Part shown: piece after piece, positions 27,008 to 35,964 of the stretch
How positions within the stretch are numbered: the first letter of the stretch is position 1
How the letters are laid out: every line of letters starts with the position of its first letter
Origin: Actinomycetes bacterium
Lineage (GTDB): Bacteria; Actinomycetota; Acidimicrobiia; Acidimicrobiales; RAAP-2
Assembly (NCBI GenBank): GCA_021815645.1
Contig: JAKBAB010000010.1
Span: forward strand, 1 to 36,112
DNA: 36,112 nucleotides
Direction of reading: 5' to 3'
The notes under the pieces: model-generated
The model's database searches: none
What the model was told of the DNA's origin: nothing
What the model saw: only the letters and a program-made list of their open reading frames with translations
Program-made: the position numbers and the translations under genes

Positions 27008-28159
27008 GTGCCGACCGCTAGGCGACTGCTCGATCCGGTAGCGCTCGATCACGAATTCGCTCCAGCCATCACGCTCGTCGCCGGCGCGAGCGTCGCCCTC
27101 GCTTACTCGAAGCTTTTTGCGACGTCGTACTTTCGCACTGTCTACACGAACTCGACGTGGTCACCGTTGCGAGAACTGGGCGTCAGTTCACTTCACGATC
27201 TCACGGTGAACTTGCTAATGGTCGTCTTTTTCTTCGCCCTCGGCCTCGAAGTCGCCCACGAATTCGCACCGGCCCCACTCGCGCGTGTACGCTCCGCGCT
27301 ACCCGCAGTTTGCGGAGCCGCCGGTGGAATGCTCGCCACCGCCCTAGGGTCCCTAGCGGCCGGCGAGATTCTCCACTCGGCGGCGCTCGTACGCGGGTGG
27401 GGCGTTCCGATGGCCACTGACGTGGCGTTCACCCTCGCGCTATTGGCCGTGGCCGGTCGAAGACTCCCATCTCACGTTCGAGTTTTTCTCTTAACTTTGG
27501 CGATTTGCGACGACGTACTCAGCGTGATTGTCCTTTCGCTGAGCGGCCACGCTCACTTGCGCTGGTGGGGTCTCGTTCTCACCGTGGTTACGGTATCGGC
27601 TGTGGTGATCGTGCGCGGGCGCGTGAGCGGTGTCGTCGTCGTCGCCGCGGTAGTGGCGCTATGGCTCGCCTTTTCGGCGGCGAACCTCGAGCCCGCGCTC
27701 GCTGGCCTCATCGGTGGCGCGGTGCTGGGCGCCGCCCCCTGGCGTACGAGCGCCCACGCAATCGCCAATCGAGTCTCGGTGGGCCTGGTCCTGCCCCTCT
27801 ACGCTTTCGTAGCCTGCGGTCTCCAGTGGAGTCACGTCGGTTTTCGCGGCGCGGTCGGTGCGGTCGTCATCGCCACCATCGCCGTCCGGTTAGTGGGTAA
27901 GTCGTTGGGAATCACCGCCGGGGTGCAGTTCGCCTACGCCACCGGGATGAGCCCAAGCGCTCGAATGGCGCCTTCACTGCTCGCGACGCTCGGCCTTACG
28001 TGCGCTATTGGCTTCACGGTTCCCCTCTTCTTCGCCGCCCGGATCTTTGGTGCCAACACTGTGCTCTACGACGCGTTCGCCTTGGGACTTCTCCTGAGTT
28101 CTCTCGTCGCCGCCGTCGCCGGCGGTCTCTTGATTCACTCGCGGCGCGGTATTGAGTAG
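27008..28159 (+). CDS. nhaA: Na+/H+ antiporter NhaA
   Basis: 383 aa polytopic; DLTVNLLMVVFFFALGLEVAHEF, GWGVPMATDVAFTLALLAVAGRRLP, LTLAICDDVLSVIV. Confidence 0.95.
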   Translation: MPTARRLLDPVALDHEFAPAITLVAGASVALAYSKLFATSYFRTVYTNSTWSPLRELGVSSLHDLTVNLLMVVFFFALGLEVAHEFAPAPLARVRSALPAVCGAAGGMLATALGSLAAGEILHSAALVRGWGVPMATDVAFTLALLAVAGRRLPSHVRVFLLTLAICDDVLSVIVLSLSGHAHLRWWGLVLTVVTVSAVVIVRGRVSGVVVVAAVVALWLAFSAANLEPALAGLIGGAVLGAAPWRTSAHAIANRVSVGLVLPLYAFVACGLQWSHVGFRGAVGAVVIATIAVRLVGKSLGITAGVQFAYATGMSPSARMAPSLLATLGLTCAIGFTVPLFFAARIFGANTVLYDAFALGLLLSSLVAAVAGGLLIHSRRGIE

Positions 28160-28172
28160 TTTGAAGGGCTAG

Positions 28173-29135
28173 ATGAAGACTCGGCTCACCGAACTACTCG
28201 GCGTCGAACACCCCATCATGCTCGCGGGTATGGGTGGTGTCTCGTACAGTTCACTCGTGGCGGCCGTGTCCAACGCGGGCGGCTACGGCTGCCTCGGTGC
28301 TTCCACGATGTCGCGTGACACGTTAATTGAGGAAATCGCCGCCACGAGGGCCCGGACCACTCGTCCCTTCGGCGTCGACCTCCTGACGGCTTTTCCCGAC
28401 TCACTGGTCGAACACGTCGAGCTCGCGATCGAAGGCGGGGCCAGCACTTTCGTCGCCGGGTTAGGAGTTCCCAGCCAGATCGTTGAGTTGTGTCACCAAA
28501 ACGGCGTACTGGTGGTATCTCTGTGCGGCAAAGTTGACCACGCCCTTAGGGCCCGTGACGCCGGTTGCGATCTCGTGGTTGCTCAAGGAACCGAGGCCGG
28601 TGGCCACACTGGCCTCGTGGCGACTTTGCCCCTAGTGCCGCTGATCGTCGACGCCCTCGCTGGAGAGATACCAGTGGTGGCCGCCGGGGGAATATTCGAT
28701 GGCCGCGGACTCGCCGCCTCGCTCGCCCTAGGCGCGGACGGGGTTTGGGTGGGAACCCGCTTCATCGCCACTTTCGAGGCGCGAACTCTGCCGGGATACC
28801 ACGACAGGATTCTCGAAGCGCGCGAGGACGCCACGGTCATCTCACGCGCTTTCACCGGCAAAACCATGCGAGTCCTTAGCAACGACACGACGGCCCGTTA
28901 CGAAGCCGACCCCAGCCTGCTCCACCCTTTTCCCGATCAACTTTTCACCTCAATGCGCGAGGGAACTTTTCACCTCGGTGGCGACGGATTTACCTCGGGA
29001 GTCGACTTTCGCCGGGAGGGATACCCCGCCGGACAGGCGGTGGGCGGAGTCGAGGAGATACTTCCCGCGGCCCAGATTATTCAGCGAATGGTCGACGACG
29101 CGAGCGAAATCATCGCTCGCCTCGCCCAGCTCTAA
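28173..29135 (+). CDS. Nitronate monooxygenase/2-nitropropane dioxygenase-like FMN protein
   Basis: 320 aa; HPIMLAGMGGVSYSSLVAAVSNAGGYGCLG, VAQGTEAGGHTG, PVVAAGGIFDGRGLAASLALGADGVWVGTRFIAT. Confidence 0.93.
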   Translation: MKTRLTELLGVEHPIMLAGMGGVSYSSLVAAVSNAGGYGCLGASTMSRDTLIEEIAATRARTTRPFGVDLLTAFPDSLVEHVELAIEGGASTFVAGLGVPSQIVELCHQNGVLVVSLCGKVDHALRARDAGCDLVVAQGTEAGGHTGLVATLPLVPLIVDALAGEIPVVAAGGIFDGRGLAASLALGADGVWVGTRFIATFEARTLPGYHDRILEAREDATVISRAFTGKTMRVLSNDTTARYEADPSLLHPFPDQLFTSMREGTFHLGGDGFTSGVDFRREGYPAGQAVGGVEEILPAAQIIQRMVDDASEIIARLAQL

Positions 29136-29167
29136 TCGGCGACTCCTTAGACCGAGGGAGACCGCCC

Positions 29168-29173
29168 TATGGT
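29168..29173 (+). promoter_or_regulatory. Candidate -10 TATGGT for leaderless Fur-family mRNA
   Basis: TATGGT-TTGGGG-GTG (29180). Confidence 0.5.
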
Positions 29174-29179
29174 TTGGGG

Positions 29180-29659
29180 GTGACCAGGGAACGACTCGAC
29201 GAGGACGAGATCATCTCCACGGTCCGTAGCCACGCGCGGCGCGTAACGGCCGCGAAACGAGCTCTCGCCCACGTACTGGCCGGGTCGACCCACCACCTCA
29301 CCGTGGACGAAATTACCCTCGCCGTTCAGCGCCGCCTGCCCGACGTCAGTTTGTCGACCGTTTACCGAATTCTCGAAGAGTTCGAAGAACTCAACATCGT
29401 CGTGCACACCCACCTTGGCCAGCCGGCCGCGGTCTACCATTTGGCCGGCCCCGTCCACGGGCACTTGACCTGCGACTCATGCCAAACCACTGAGGAGATT
29501 CCGTCGGGTCTCTTCGACGAGCTGAGCCGACGGGTTCTCACTGGTTTCGGCTTTCGCCTCGACCGTCACCACCTAGCGTTGTCGGGTACGTGCGCCCACT
29601 GCGCGAGCCCTGGCCCCAGCGCTGCACCGCCGAGCGAGGCGCCCTCGAGCCATTCTTAA
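29180..29659 (+). CDS. Fur family metalloregulator
   Basis: HLTVDEITLAVQRRLPDVSLSTVYRILEEFEELNIV, HGHLTCDSC and CAHC zinc ligands. The ORF track uses TTG 29174; GTG 29180 is preferred. Confidence 0.94.
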   Translation: MTRERLDEDEIISTVRSHARRVTAAKRALAHVLAGSTHHLTVDEITLAVQRRLPDVSLSTVYRILEEFEELNIVVHTHLGQPAAVYHLAGPVHGHLTCDSCQTTEEIPSGLFDELSRRVLTGFGFRLDRHHLALSGTCAHCASPGPSAAPPSEAPSSHS

Positions 29660-29691
29660 CGACGCCTTATCGCCGAGTAGTTAGGGCTCAC

Positions 29692-29711
29692 TAGATTTTC
29701 TTAGGAATCTA
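29692..29711. promoter_or_regulatory. 20-bp dyad TAGATT-TTCTTAGG-AATCTA at the ABC exporter start
   Basis: Perfect 6-bp arms ending 1 nt before ATG 29713. Confidence 0.6.
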
Positions 29712-29712
29712 A

Positions 29713-30627
29713 ATGATTAAGGTTGAACACCTCTCTAAGCGCTACCGAAAGACCCTGGCCGTCGACGACCTGGAGTTCGAGGTCCGCCCCGGGGTCGTGA
29801 CGGGTTTCCTCGGACCGAACGGATCGGGCAAGTCCACGACGATGCGCATTATCTTGGGCCTCGACCACCCCACGAGTGGTCGCGCCACCATTAAGGGCCA
29901 AAAGTACGGGGAGATCGCCGACCCCCTCCATGTCGTGGGCGCCCTCCTCGACGCCAAGGCGGTGCACCCGGGGCGCTCGGCGCGAAGCCACCTGCGCGCT
30001 CTGGCGGCGTCGAACCGCATCGCGTTTCGAAGGGTGGACGACGTTCTGGAGTTTGTGGGCATATCCGCGGTCGCCGATAAGAGAGTCGGTGAATATTCAC
30101 TCGGCATGAGTCAAAGACTCGGGATCGCCGCCGCCCTGCTCGGCGACCCCGAAGTACTGCTCTTCGACGAGCCCGTCAACGGGCTCGACCCGGAAGGAAT
30201 TCGTTGGATACGTGAACTTTTCCGCTCTCTGGCCAGTGAAGGTCGAACGGTATTCGTCTCGTCACATTTGATGAGCGAAATGGCGGTGAGCGCCGACCAA
30301 ATTGTGGTTATTGGGCGGGGCCGTTTCATTACCCAAGGCTCCCTCGAGTCGCTGACCGCCAACGCGCAAGGGTTCGTCTACGTACGTTCGGGTGATCCCG
30401 CGCAACTTCTTCGAGCCCTCGTCGCTCGCGGCGCCGTCGCGAGCCCGGTCAACGACGGTGCCCTTAGCGTCAGTGGACTCACCACCGACGACGTCGGACG
30501 TATCGCCTTCGCCTCGGGCGTGACGCTCTTTGAACTCACGCCCCAACGGGCCTCGCTCGAGGAAGTCTTCATGGAACTCACCGCCGACTCGGTCGAATAC
30601 GGATCCCCGGGGCGGCCCGGTGAGTAG
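29713..30627 (+). CDS. ABC transporter ATP-binding protein (export type)
   Basis: 304 aa; GFLGPNGSGKSTTMRII Walker A, YSLGMSQRLGIAAALLGDPEVLLFDEPVNGLDPEG. Confidence 0.96.
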   Translation: MIKVEHLSKRYRKTLAVDDLEFEVRPGVVTGFLGPNGSGKSTTMRIILGLDHPTSGRATIKGQKYGEIADPLHVVGALLDAKAVHPGRSARSHLRALAASNRIAFRRVDDVLEFVGISAVADKRVGEYSLGMSQRLGIAAALLGDPEVLLFDEPVNGLDPEGIRWIRELFRSLASEGRTVFVSSHLMSEMAVSADQIVVIGRGRFITQGSLESLTANAQGFVYVRSGDPAQLLRALVARGAVASPVNDGALSVSGLTTDDVGRIAFASGVTLFELTPQRASLEEVFMELTADSVEYGSPGRPGE

Positions 30628-31405
30628 CGAGGTAACCCTTAGGTCGGCCGTTCGCGCCGAGTGGATCAAATTTCGGTCCGTTCGTTCAACGATCGTCGGG
30701 GTCGCGACGACCTTCGTCCTCACGATTGGCCTGGGTGCCGTCATCTGCTTCGCCGTGCGGTCGCGCTGGAGTTCGGCCGGACCCCTTCGTCAGGCCACCT
30801 TCGATCCCGTTACCACGAGTTTGGGCGGTACCCTTTTCGCCCAGTTCGCCGTGGGGGTCATTGGGGCACTGTTTATAACCAGCGAATACTCCTCGGGCGC
30901 CATCCGTTCCACGCTGGCGGCCGTTCCCGCGCGCGGCGCGCTCGTGGTCGCCAAGCTCGTCGTGCTGGTATCTTCAATCTTCCTCGTCGCACAAATTGCG
31001 TGCTTCGGCGCATTCTCGTTGGGCCAGAGCATCTTCTCGGGCGTCGTACCCACCGCGTCGCTCTCCACCGGACCGGTCCTGCTCTCGGTATTTTTAGGTG
31101 GTGTCTACCTGACGGCGCTCACGACTCTGGGATTCGCCCTCGGACTGATTCTGCGCCACAGCGCCGCGTGCATCAGTGTATTTACGTCACTGCTTCTGAT
31201 CTTGCCCATCGTGACCTTTCTATTGCCCCAGAGTTGGCAGAACGCCTTCGCTAAATTCGAACCGTCCACCTTGGGCCAGTCGATGATGACGCCCACGGCC
31301 CCGGCCAATAGCCTGAGCGCCGGCCCCGCCACGCTGCTCTTGTTTGTCTACGTAGCTTTCGCGCTAGGTTTGGGTGTCACCATGTTGAAACGACGCGACG
31401 CGTGA
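30620..31405 (+). CDS. ABC transporter permease (export type, ABC-2 like)
   Basis: GTG 30620 in frame with ORF 30530-31405, overlapping the ATPase end; about 6 hydrophobic segments; SEVTLRSAVRAEWIKFRSVRST. Confidence 0.88.
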   Translation: MSSEVTLRSAVRAEWIKFRSVRSTIVGVATTFVLTIGLGAVICFAVRSRWSSAGPLRQATFDPVTTSLGGTLFAQFAVGVIGALFITSEYSSGAIRSTLAAVPARGALVVAKLVVLVSSIFLVAQIACFGAFSLGQSIFSGVVPTASLSTGPVLLSVFLGGVYLTALTTLGFALGLILRHSAACISVFTSLLLILPIVTFLLPQSWQNAFAKFEPSTLGQSMMTPTAPANSLSAGPATLLLFVYVAFALGLGVTMLKRRDA

Positions 31406-32133
31406 ACGAGCCAACGGGTGACCTACGAGATTCGACTACCCTGGCGGGCGCCCTACGCGCTTCGGGCGCGGTTCGAGAGTTCACCGACGACGTCGTGACC
31501 GATTCGACGCTCTACGACATTCTCGACGACGCCCGCTTCGCCCCTTCCGGTGGCAACCGACAGCCCTGGCGCGTCATCGTTCTTCGTGACCCTGACCAAC
31601 GTCGCCTGGTCGCTGAGACGTATTTAGAAGCGTGGCACGACTACGTCGGTCACGTCCTCGCCGGTCTAGTGCCCTTCGCGCCAACCGCTACCGCGCAGGA
31701 CCGCCTGAGCGCCCTCGAGCGGCGAGGAGACGCGGTAGCGAAATCGGATCCCCGCGGTTTCGCCGAAACTCTCGCCGACGCACCGGCCCTTCTACTGGTA
31801 ACCGTTGACCTCTCACAGCTGGCCGCGACCGATCGAGACCTGCCGCGCTACACCTTCGTCGGTGGGGCGTCGGTCTACCCCTTCGTGTGGAACGTCCTAC
31901 TCGCCGCCCAAGCGCGGGGACTGGGGGGCGTGATGACTACCGTAGCGACCCGTCTCGAAGACCGGTTACGCCCAGTTCTCAAACTCGATGACAACGATGC
32001 GGTCGCCGCGATGGTCGTCCTCGGCTACCCGCGCCGGCGGGTCGCGCGATTGACGAGGCGCCCGGTCGAACGGTTCACGACCCTAGACACGCGCAACGGG
32101 CCGGCCCTCGAGCCAAACAACCCATCGGCCTAG
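31402..32133 (+). CDS. Nitroreductase family protein
   Basis: 243 aa; ILDDARFAPSGGNRQPWRVIVLRD, LLAAQARGLGGVMTTV, MVVLGYPRRR. Confidence 0.92.
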   Translation: MNEPTGDLRDSTTLAGALRASGAVREFTDDVVTDSTLYDILDDARFAPSGGNRQPWRVIVLRDPDQRRLVAETYLEAWHDYVGHVLAGLVPFAPTATAQDRLSALERRGDAVAKSDPRGFAETLADAPALLLVTVDLSQLAATDRDLPRYTFVGGASVYPFVWNVLLAAQARGLGGVMTTVATRLEDRLRPVLKLDDNDAVAAMVVLGYPRRRVARLTRRPVERFTTLDTRNGPALEPNNPSA

Positions 32134-33293
32134 GGGCCGTCGCCGAATATCTCTGCGGTGTCTTGCCCGAGGGTGCGCGGTCCGCGGCGCACCACCGGTC
32201 GGCGACCGTCGATCAATAGCGGCGACCCCATGGTGCGCGTAACTCCGGCGGGAACAGTTACTTCAGTGACGAAGTCGCCCCCCGCAATCTGAGGCTGCCC
32301 GAAGGCCTCGGCGACGTCGAAGATTGGGGCGTGGGGCACCTTCGTGTGAGCGAGGCGGGTCAACCAGTAGTTCGTTGTCTGGGTCGAAAAGATCTCGTCG
32401 AGCGCCGCTCTGACGTGATCGCGCTCGCGTACTCGTTCGTCGTTGCCCGCCCACTCGACTCGCGCCGTCAACGCGCCGACGTCGAGCGCGCGCACCAGGG
32501 CGACCCACTGCTGATCAGTGCCCACCGCGAGCAGTAGAAAACCGTCGGCGGTGCGCACCGGTCCGTAGGGGACGATACTCGGGTGGTCGTTACCCAATCG
32601 AGGGGGATTGAGGCCCGTAGATAGGTACCCCTGCGCCTGATTGACGAGCGTACTCATGGTGGCTTCGAGCATCGGCGCCTCGTAGCGACGACCGGGACGT
32701 CCGCGCAAGACCCCGTAGAGTCCGCTCACTAGGGCGAGAGCGGCGTATAGCCCCGTCGTCACGTCGGCCACGGGCGCACCCACTTTGCTCGGGGTACCAC
32801 CCGGCTCACCAGTTACGCCCATCAGTCCCGAACGGGCCTGGGCCAACAGGTCAAAAGAGGGATTCTCGGCCAGCGGACCACCCGAAGTCGCCGGGGTGAC
32901 ACTCACCCACACGCAGTCGGGGTTGAGAGCGCGAAGGCGATCAACGCCGAGGTCGCGCACCTGGCTGGGCAGGAAATTCTCGACGACCGCGTCGGCGAGC
33001 AGCACCAACTCGCTGACCCGGGCGAAGTCTCGCGAATCGCGCAGGTCGGCCACGACGTTTCTTCGGTGACGATTGACCGCTAGGTAGTAGGTCGAGTCCG
33101 ATCCGAAGCGCGGCGGCGCGAGTGCGCGCACGGGGTCGCCTTGCGGACCTTCAACCTTGACCACGTCCGCCCCGAGATCGCCGGCGATCATTGCGCACAG
33201 CGGTCCGGCGAGAACCCGCGAAAAGTCTAAGACGCGAACGCCCTCGAGCGGTAGTCCCGTACCGCGGTTAGTTGGGTCAATGTCCCACGGCAC
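32130..33293 (-). CDS. Class III CoA-transferase (CaiB/BaiF family)
   Basis: 387 aa; LEGVRVLDFSRVLAGPLCAMIAGDLGADVVKVEGPQGDPVR, GAPVADVTTGLYAALAL (catalytic Asp context). Confidence 0.95.
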   Translation of the reverse strand: MPWDIDPTNRGTGLPLEGVRVLDFSRVLAGPLCAMIAGDLGADVVKVEGPQGDPVRALAPPRFGSDSTYYLAVNRHRRNVVADLRDSRDFARVSELVLLADAVVENFLPSQVRDLGVDRLRALNPDCVWVSVTPATSGGPLAENPSFDLLAQARSGLMGVTGEPGGTPSKVGAPVADVTTGLYAALALVSGLYGVLRGRPGRRYEAPMLEATMSTLVNQAQGYLSTGLNPPRLGNDHPSIVPYGPVRTADGFLLLAVGTDQQWVALVRALDVGALTARVEWAGNDERVRERDHVRAALDEIFSTQTTNYWLTRLAHTKVPHAPIFDVAEAFGQPQIAGGDFVTEVTVPAGVTRTMGSPLLIDGRRPVVRRGPRTLGQDTAEIFGDGP

Positions 33294-34057
33294 TAGAGCA
33301 CCTTCGAAAGAAAGGTACGAAGTCGCTCGCTCTTCGGCGCCGAGAAGAGATCCTTCGGGGCGCCCGACTCCTCAATCACTCCGCCGTCGAGGAAGTACAC
33401 CGTATTGGCCACCTCGCGCGCGAAGTTGATTTCGTGCGTGACGACAATCATCGTCATGCCGCTACGGGCTAGGTCCTTCATGACGTCGAGAACTTCACCG
33501 ACTAGTTCGGGGTCGAGCGCCGAGGTCGGCTCGTCAAAAAGCATCAACTTTGGGTCCATCGCCAACGCGCGCGCGATGGCCACGCGTTGCTGTTGCCCAC
33601 CCGATATCTGACTGGGGTAGTTCTTCTCCTTATCGGGCAGTCCCACTCGCTCGAGCAGCTCTCGGGCTCGTCGCCGAGCCGTCTCGGGATCGATTTTTAG
33701 CACTTTCACCAGACCGATGGTGATGTTCTCCAGCACGGTCAGGTGCTGAAAGAGGTTGAACTTCTGAAACACCATCCCGATACGGGCGCGCTCGGCGCAG
33801 ATTTCGCGGTCATTTCGTTCGTAGAGTTTTCCCCCGCGGGCCTGGTAGCCGACGAGCTGTCCATCGACGCGCAACTCCCCCGCGTCGTGCTTCTCTAAGT
33901 GATTAATACACCGCAGAAGGGTACTCTTGCCCGAACCGGACGGACCGATGAGGCAAGTGACTTCCCCGCGTACGACGGTCAGGTCCACTTCGCGAAGGAC
34001 CACGACCCCGTTGTAGGACTTGCGCACGGCGCGCGCTTCCACCATGGCGTCGGTCAT
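33293..34057 (-). CDS. Polar amino-acid ABC transporter ATP-binding protein (GlnQ-like)
   Basis: [28 protein letters not shown]..., [55 protein letters not shown] 34057 overlaps the permease stop (ATGA). Confidence 0.96.
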   Translation of the reverse strand: MTDAMVEARAVRKSYNGVVVLREVDLTVVRGEVTCLIGPSGSGKSTLLRCINHLEKHDAGELRVDGQLVGYQARGGKLYERNDREICAERARIGMVFQKFNLFQHLTVLENITIGLVKVLKIDPETARRRARELLERVGLPDKEKNYPSQISGGQQQRVAIARALAMDPKLMLFDEPTSALDPELVGEVLDVMKDLARSGMTMIVVTHEINFAREVANTVYFLDGGVIEESGAPKDLFSAPKSERLRTFLSKVL

Positions 34058-35073
34058 CGGCGCGCCGCCGCGACGTGGCGGGACGGAAATTTTACGAGGA
34101 TACCGTGGAGGTCTCTTCGCAACCTCTCGATCGGGGTGGGTGGGGGCGTGCGCAACGCGCCGCGCGCGAAGTGTCGCTCCAAGTAGAACTGACCGATGGA
34201 CAAGACGGTCGTCACGATCAAGTACCACAGTCCCGCAACAATCAGTAACTGCATAACCTCGAAGTTGTTCGCCGAGATATTCGTCGCGGCGCCCAAGAGT
34301 TCGGTCAGGGAGACCGACGCGGCCAGTGACGTCGTTTTGAGCATGGAGATGACCTCGTTGCCCGTGGGCGGGATGATGACCCGCATCGCCTGGGGCAAGA
34401 CGACGAAGCGCAGCGTCTGAGAGCGCGTCATGCCGAGGGAGCTGGCCGCCTCGGTCTGACCCTCGTCGACCGCGAGCAGTCCCGAGCGGGCGATCTCGGA
34501 CATGTACGCTCCTTCGTTCAGCCCAAAGGCCACCAGGGCCGTGTGAAACGGGGTAAAGAAAGCGTTCAAATTTAGGCTGAAGAACGTAACGTTGACGAAG
34601 GGCACGCCCAGGGTAATGACCTTGTAGAGAGCGGTGATATTGAACCAAAACAGCAGCTGGGCGTAAACGGGCGTCCCGCGGAAGAACCACGTATAGGTCC
34701 ACGCCGTTCCCGAAAGCAGACGACTCGTGGAACGGCGCATGATGGCGACCACGACGCCCAGAACGATTCCCACCGCCATCGCGAGCACGGTCAGTTCGAT
34801 AGTCGTCACCAAGCCGTGGAGAATTTCGGCCGAGGTGAAGTAGTGAAACACGGTATTCCAAAAGAACCGCCACTCGAGTCGCGGCCGGCAGTGACGCACC
34901 CCCGCGACCGTGCGACAGATAAAAGTTCCCGACGGCACCTTCGACAACAAGGTGTGCACCAGCATCGCCACCGCTACGAGGGCGACGAACGCGCCAACCC
35001 ACCTACCAACGTGACGAACGGGAACGACGGTTAGGTCGTTCCCGTCGCCACTTGTCATTCGGGTATCCGCCAA
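34054..35073 (-). CDS. Amino-acid ABC transporter permease (His/Glu/Gln/Arg family)
   Basis: 339 aa; [82 protein letters not shown]. Confidence 0.95.
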   Translation of the reverse strand: MADTRMTSGDGNDLTVVPVRHVGRWVGAFVALVAVAMLVHTLLSKVPSGTFICRTVAGVRHCRPRLEWRFFWNTVFHYFTSAEILHGLVTTIELTVLAMAVGIVLGVVVAIMRRSTSRLLSGTAWTYTWFFRGTPVYAQLLFWFNITALYKVITLGVPFVNVTFFSLNLNAFFTPFHTALVAFGLNEGAYMSEIARSGLLAVDEGQTEAASSLGMTRSQTLRFVVLPQAMRVIIPPTGNEVISMLKTTSLAASVSLTELLGAATNISANNFEVMQLLIVAGLWYLIVTTVLSIGQFYLERHFARGALRTPPPTPIERLRRDLHGILVKFPSRHVAAARR

Positions 35074-35079
35074 GATTGG

Positions 35080-35964
35080 CTAGGAGATCGCTCCGTTGAG
35101 AACCATCTTCGAAAGGGGCAGGGCGCCCGCGCTTACCCCGTACTGCGACAGAATCTTTCCGTACGTTCCGTTTTGCACCAAGGTCTTAAGGGCCGCGTCA
35201 ATGGCGTGCGCCAGACCCAGCCCGGCGGGCGTCTTGGGCGTAGCGATGCCGTAGGGCGCAACTTCAATAGCCTTGCCGAGCAGTTTGAACTTGCCCTGCG
35301 ACAGCGAAACGATGTAGCCCGCCACCTGGGAGTCGACGAAGCCCACCTGGGCCTGACCCGACAGAACGGCAGTATTGGCCTCGTTTTGGGTCGCGAAGGT
35401 GCGGACCGTCAACTTTTTCGATGGCGCACACTTACCGGCCTGACGATTAGCGTCACTCTGCTCGGTCGTTCCGGTCTCGACCGCCACGGTCAGGCCGCAC
35501 AGGCTCGGGAGTCCTTTGAAGCTCACCTTGGACGTCGACAGAGCGTAGATGCCCTCTCCGGCTTGGAAGTAGTCGACGAAGTTGACACTCTTCTCACGAC
35601 TCTTTTCGTCGGTGAAAGACGAGTTGCCAATAACGTAACGGCCGGATTTAATACCAGCGATGATGTTGTCGAAGGTGACGTTGTTCTCCTTCACCTTGAT
35701 TCCGAGGGTGGTCGCGATGGCGTTAATGAGGTTGATGTCGAAGCCGACCATCGTCGTACCGTTCATCGACTCGTCGGGTGGGTAGGTCGCGTCGGTCGCG
35801 ACCTGCAAGGTCGTGTGGCGATAGGTCGCGGGTACGAGTTTGGCGTCCGCGGCGTTATAGACGCCCTTGGTTGACGAGGCTCCAGCCACCGCGGTGGCGG
35901 CCAACACGAGGGAACCGACCGCGGCTCCCACGAGAAACTGACGTAACGGTGACACTCGCGGCAT
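35080..35964 (-). CDS. Amino-acid ABC transporter substrate-binding protein (SBP family 3)
   Basis: MPRVSPLRQFLVGAAVGSLVLAATAVAGASS signal peptide; LQVATDATYPPDESMNGTTMVGFDINLINAIATTLGI; SD GAGGGAG before ATG 35964 (the ORF track start 36099 is too long). Confidence 0.93.
   Translation of the reverse strand: MPRVSPLRQFLVGAAVGSLVLAATAVAGASSTKGVYNAADAKLVPATYRHTTLQVATDATYPPDESMNGTTMVGFDINLINAIATTLGIKVKENNVTFDNIIAGIKSGRYVIGNSSFTDEKSREKSVNFVDYFQAGEGIYALSTSKVSFKGLPSLCGLTVAVETGTTEQSDANRQAGKCAPSKKLTVRTFATQNEANTAVLSGQAQVGFVDSQVAGYIVSLSQGKFKLLGKAIEVAPYGIATPKTPAGLGLAHAIDAALKTLVQNGTYGKILSQYGVSAGALPLSKMVLNGAIS

Noticed and set aside
33293-35002. 569-aa ORF given as one protein
   Set aside because: Only codons from ATG 34057 encode the GlnQ-like ATPase. 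The upstream 315 codons are an alternate frame inside the permease gene with no recognisable domain.
35173-35874. 233-aa plus-strand ORF over the SBP gene
   Set aside because: Antisense frame of a confident gene; no domain recognised.
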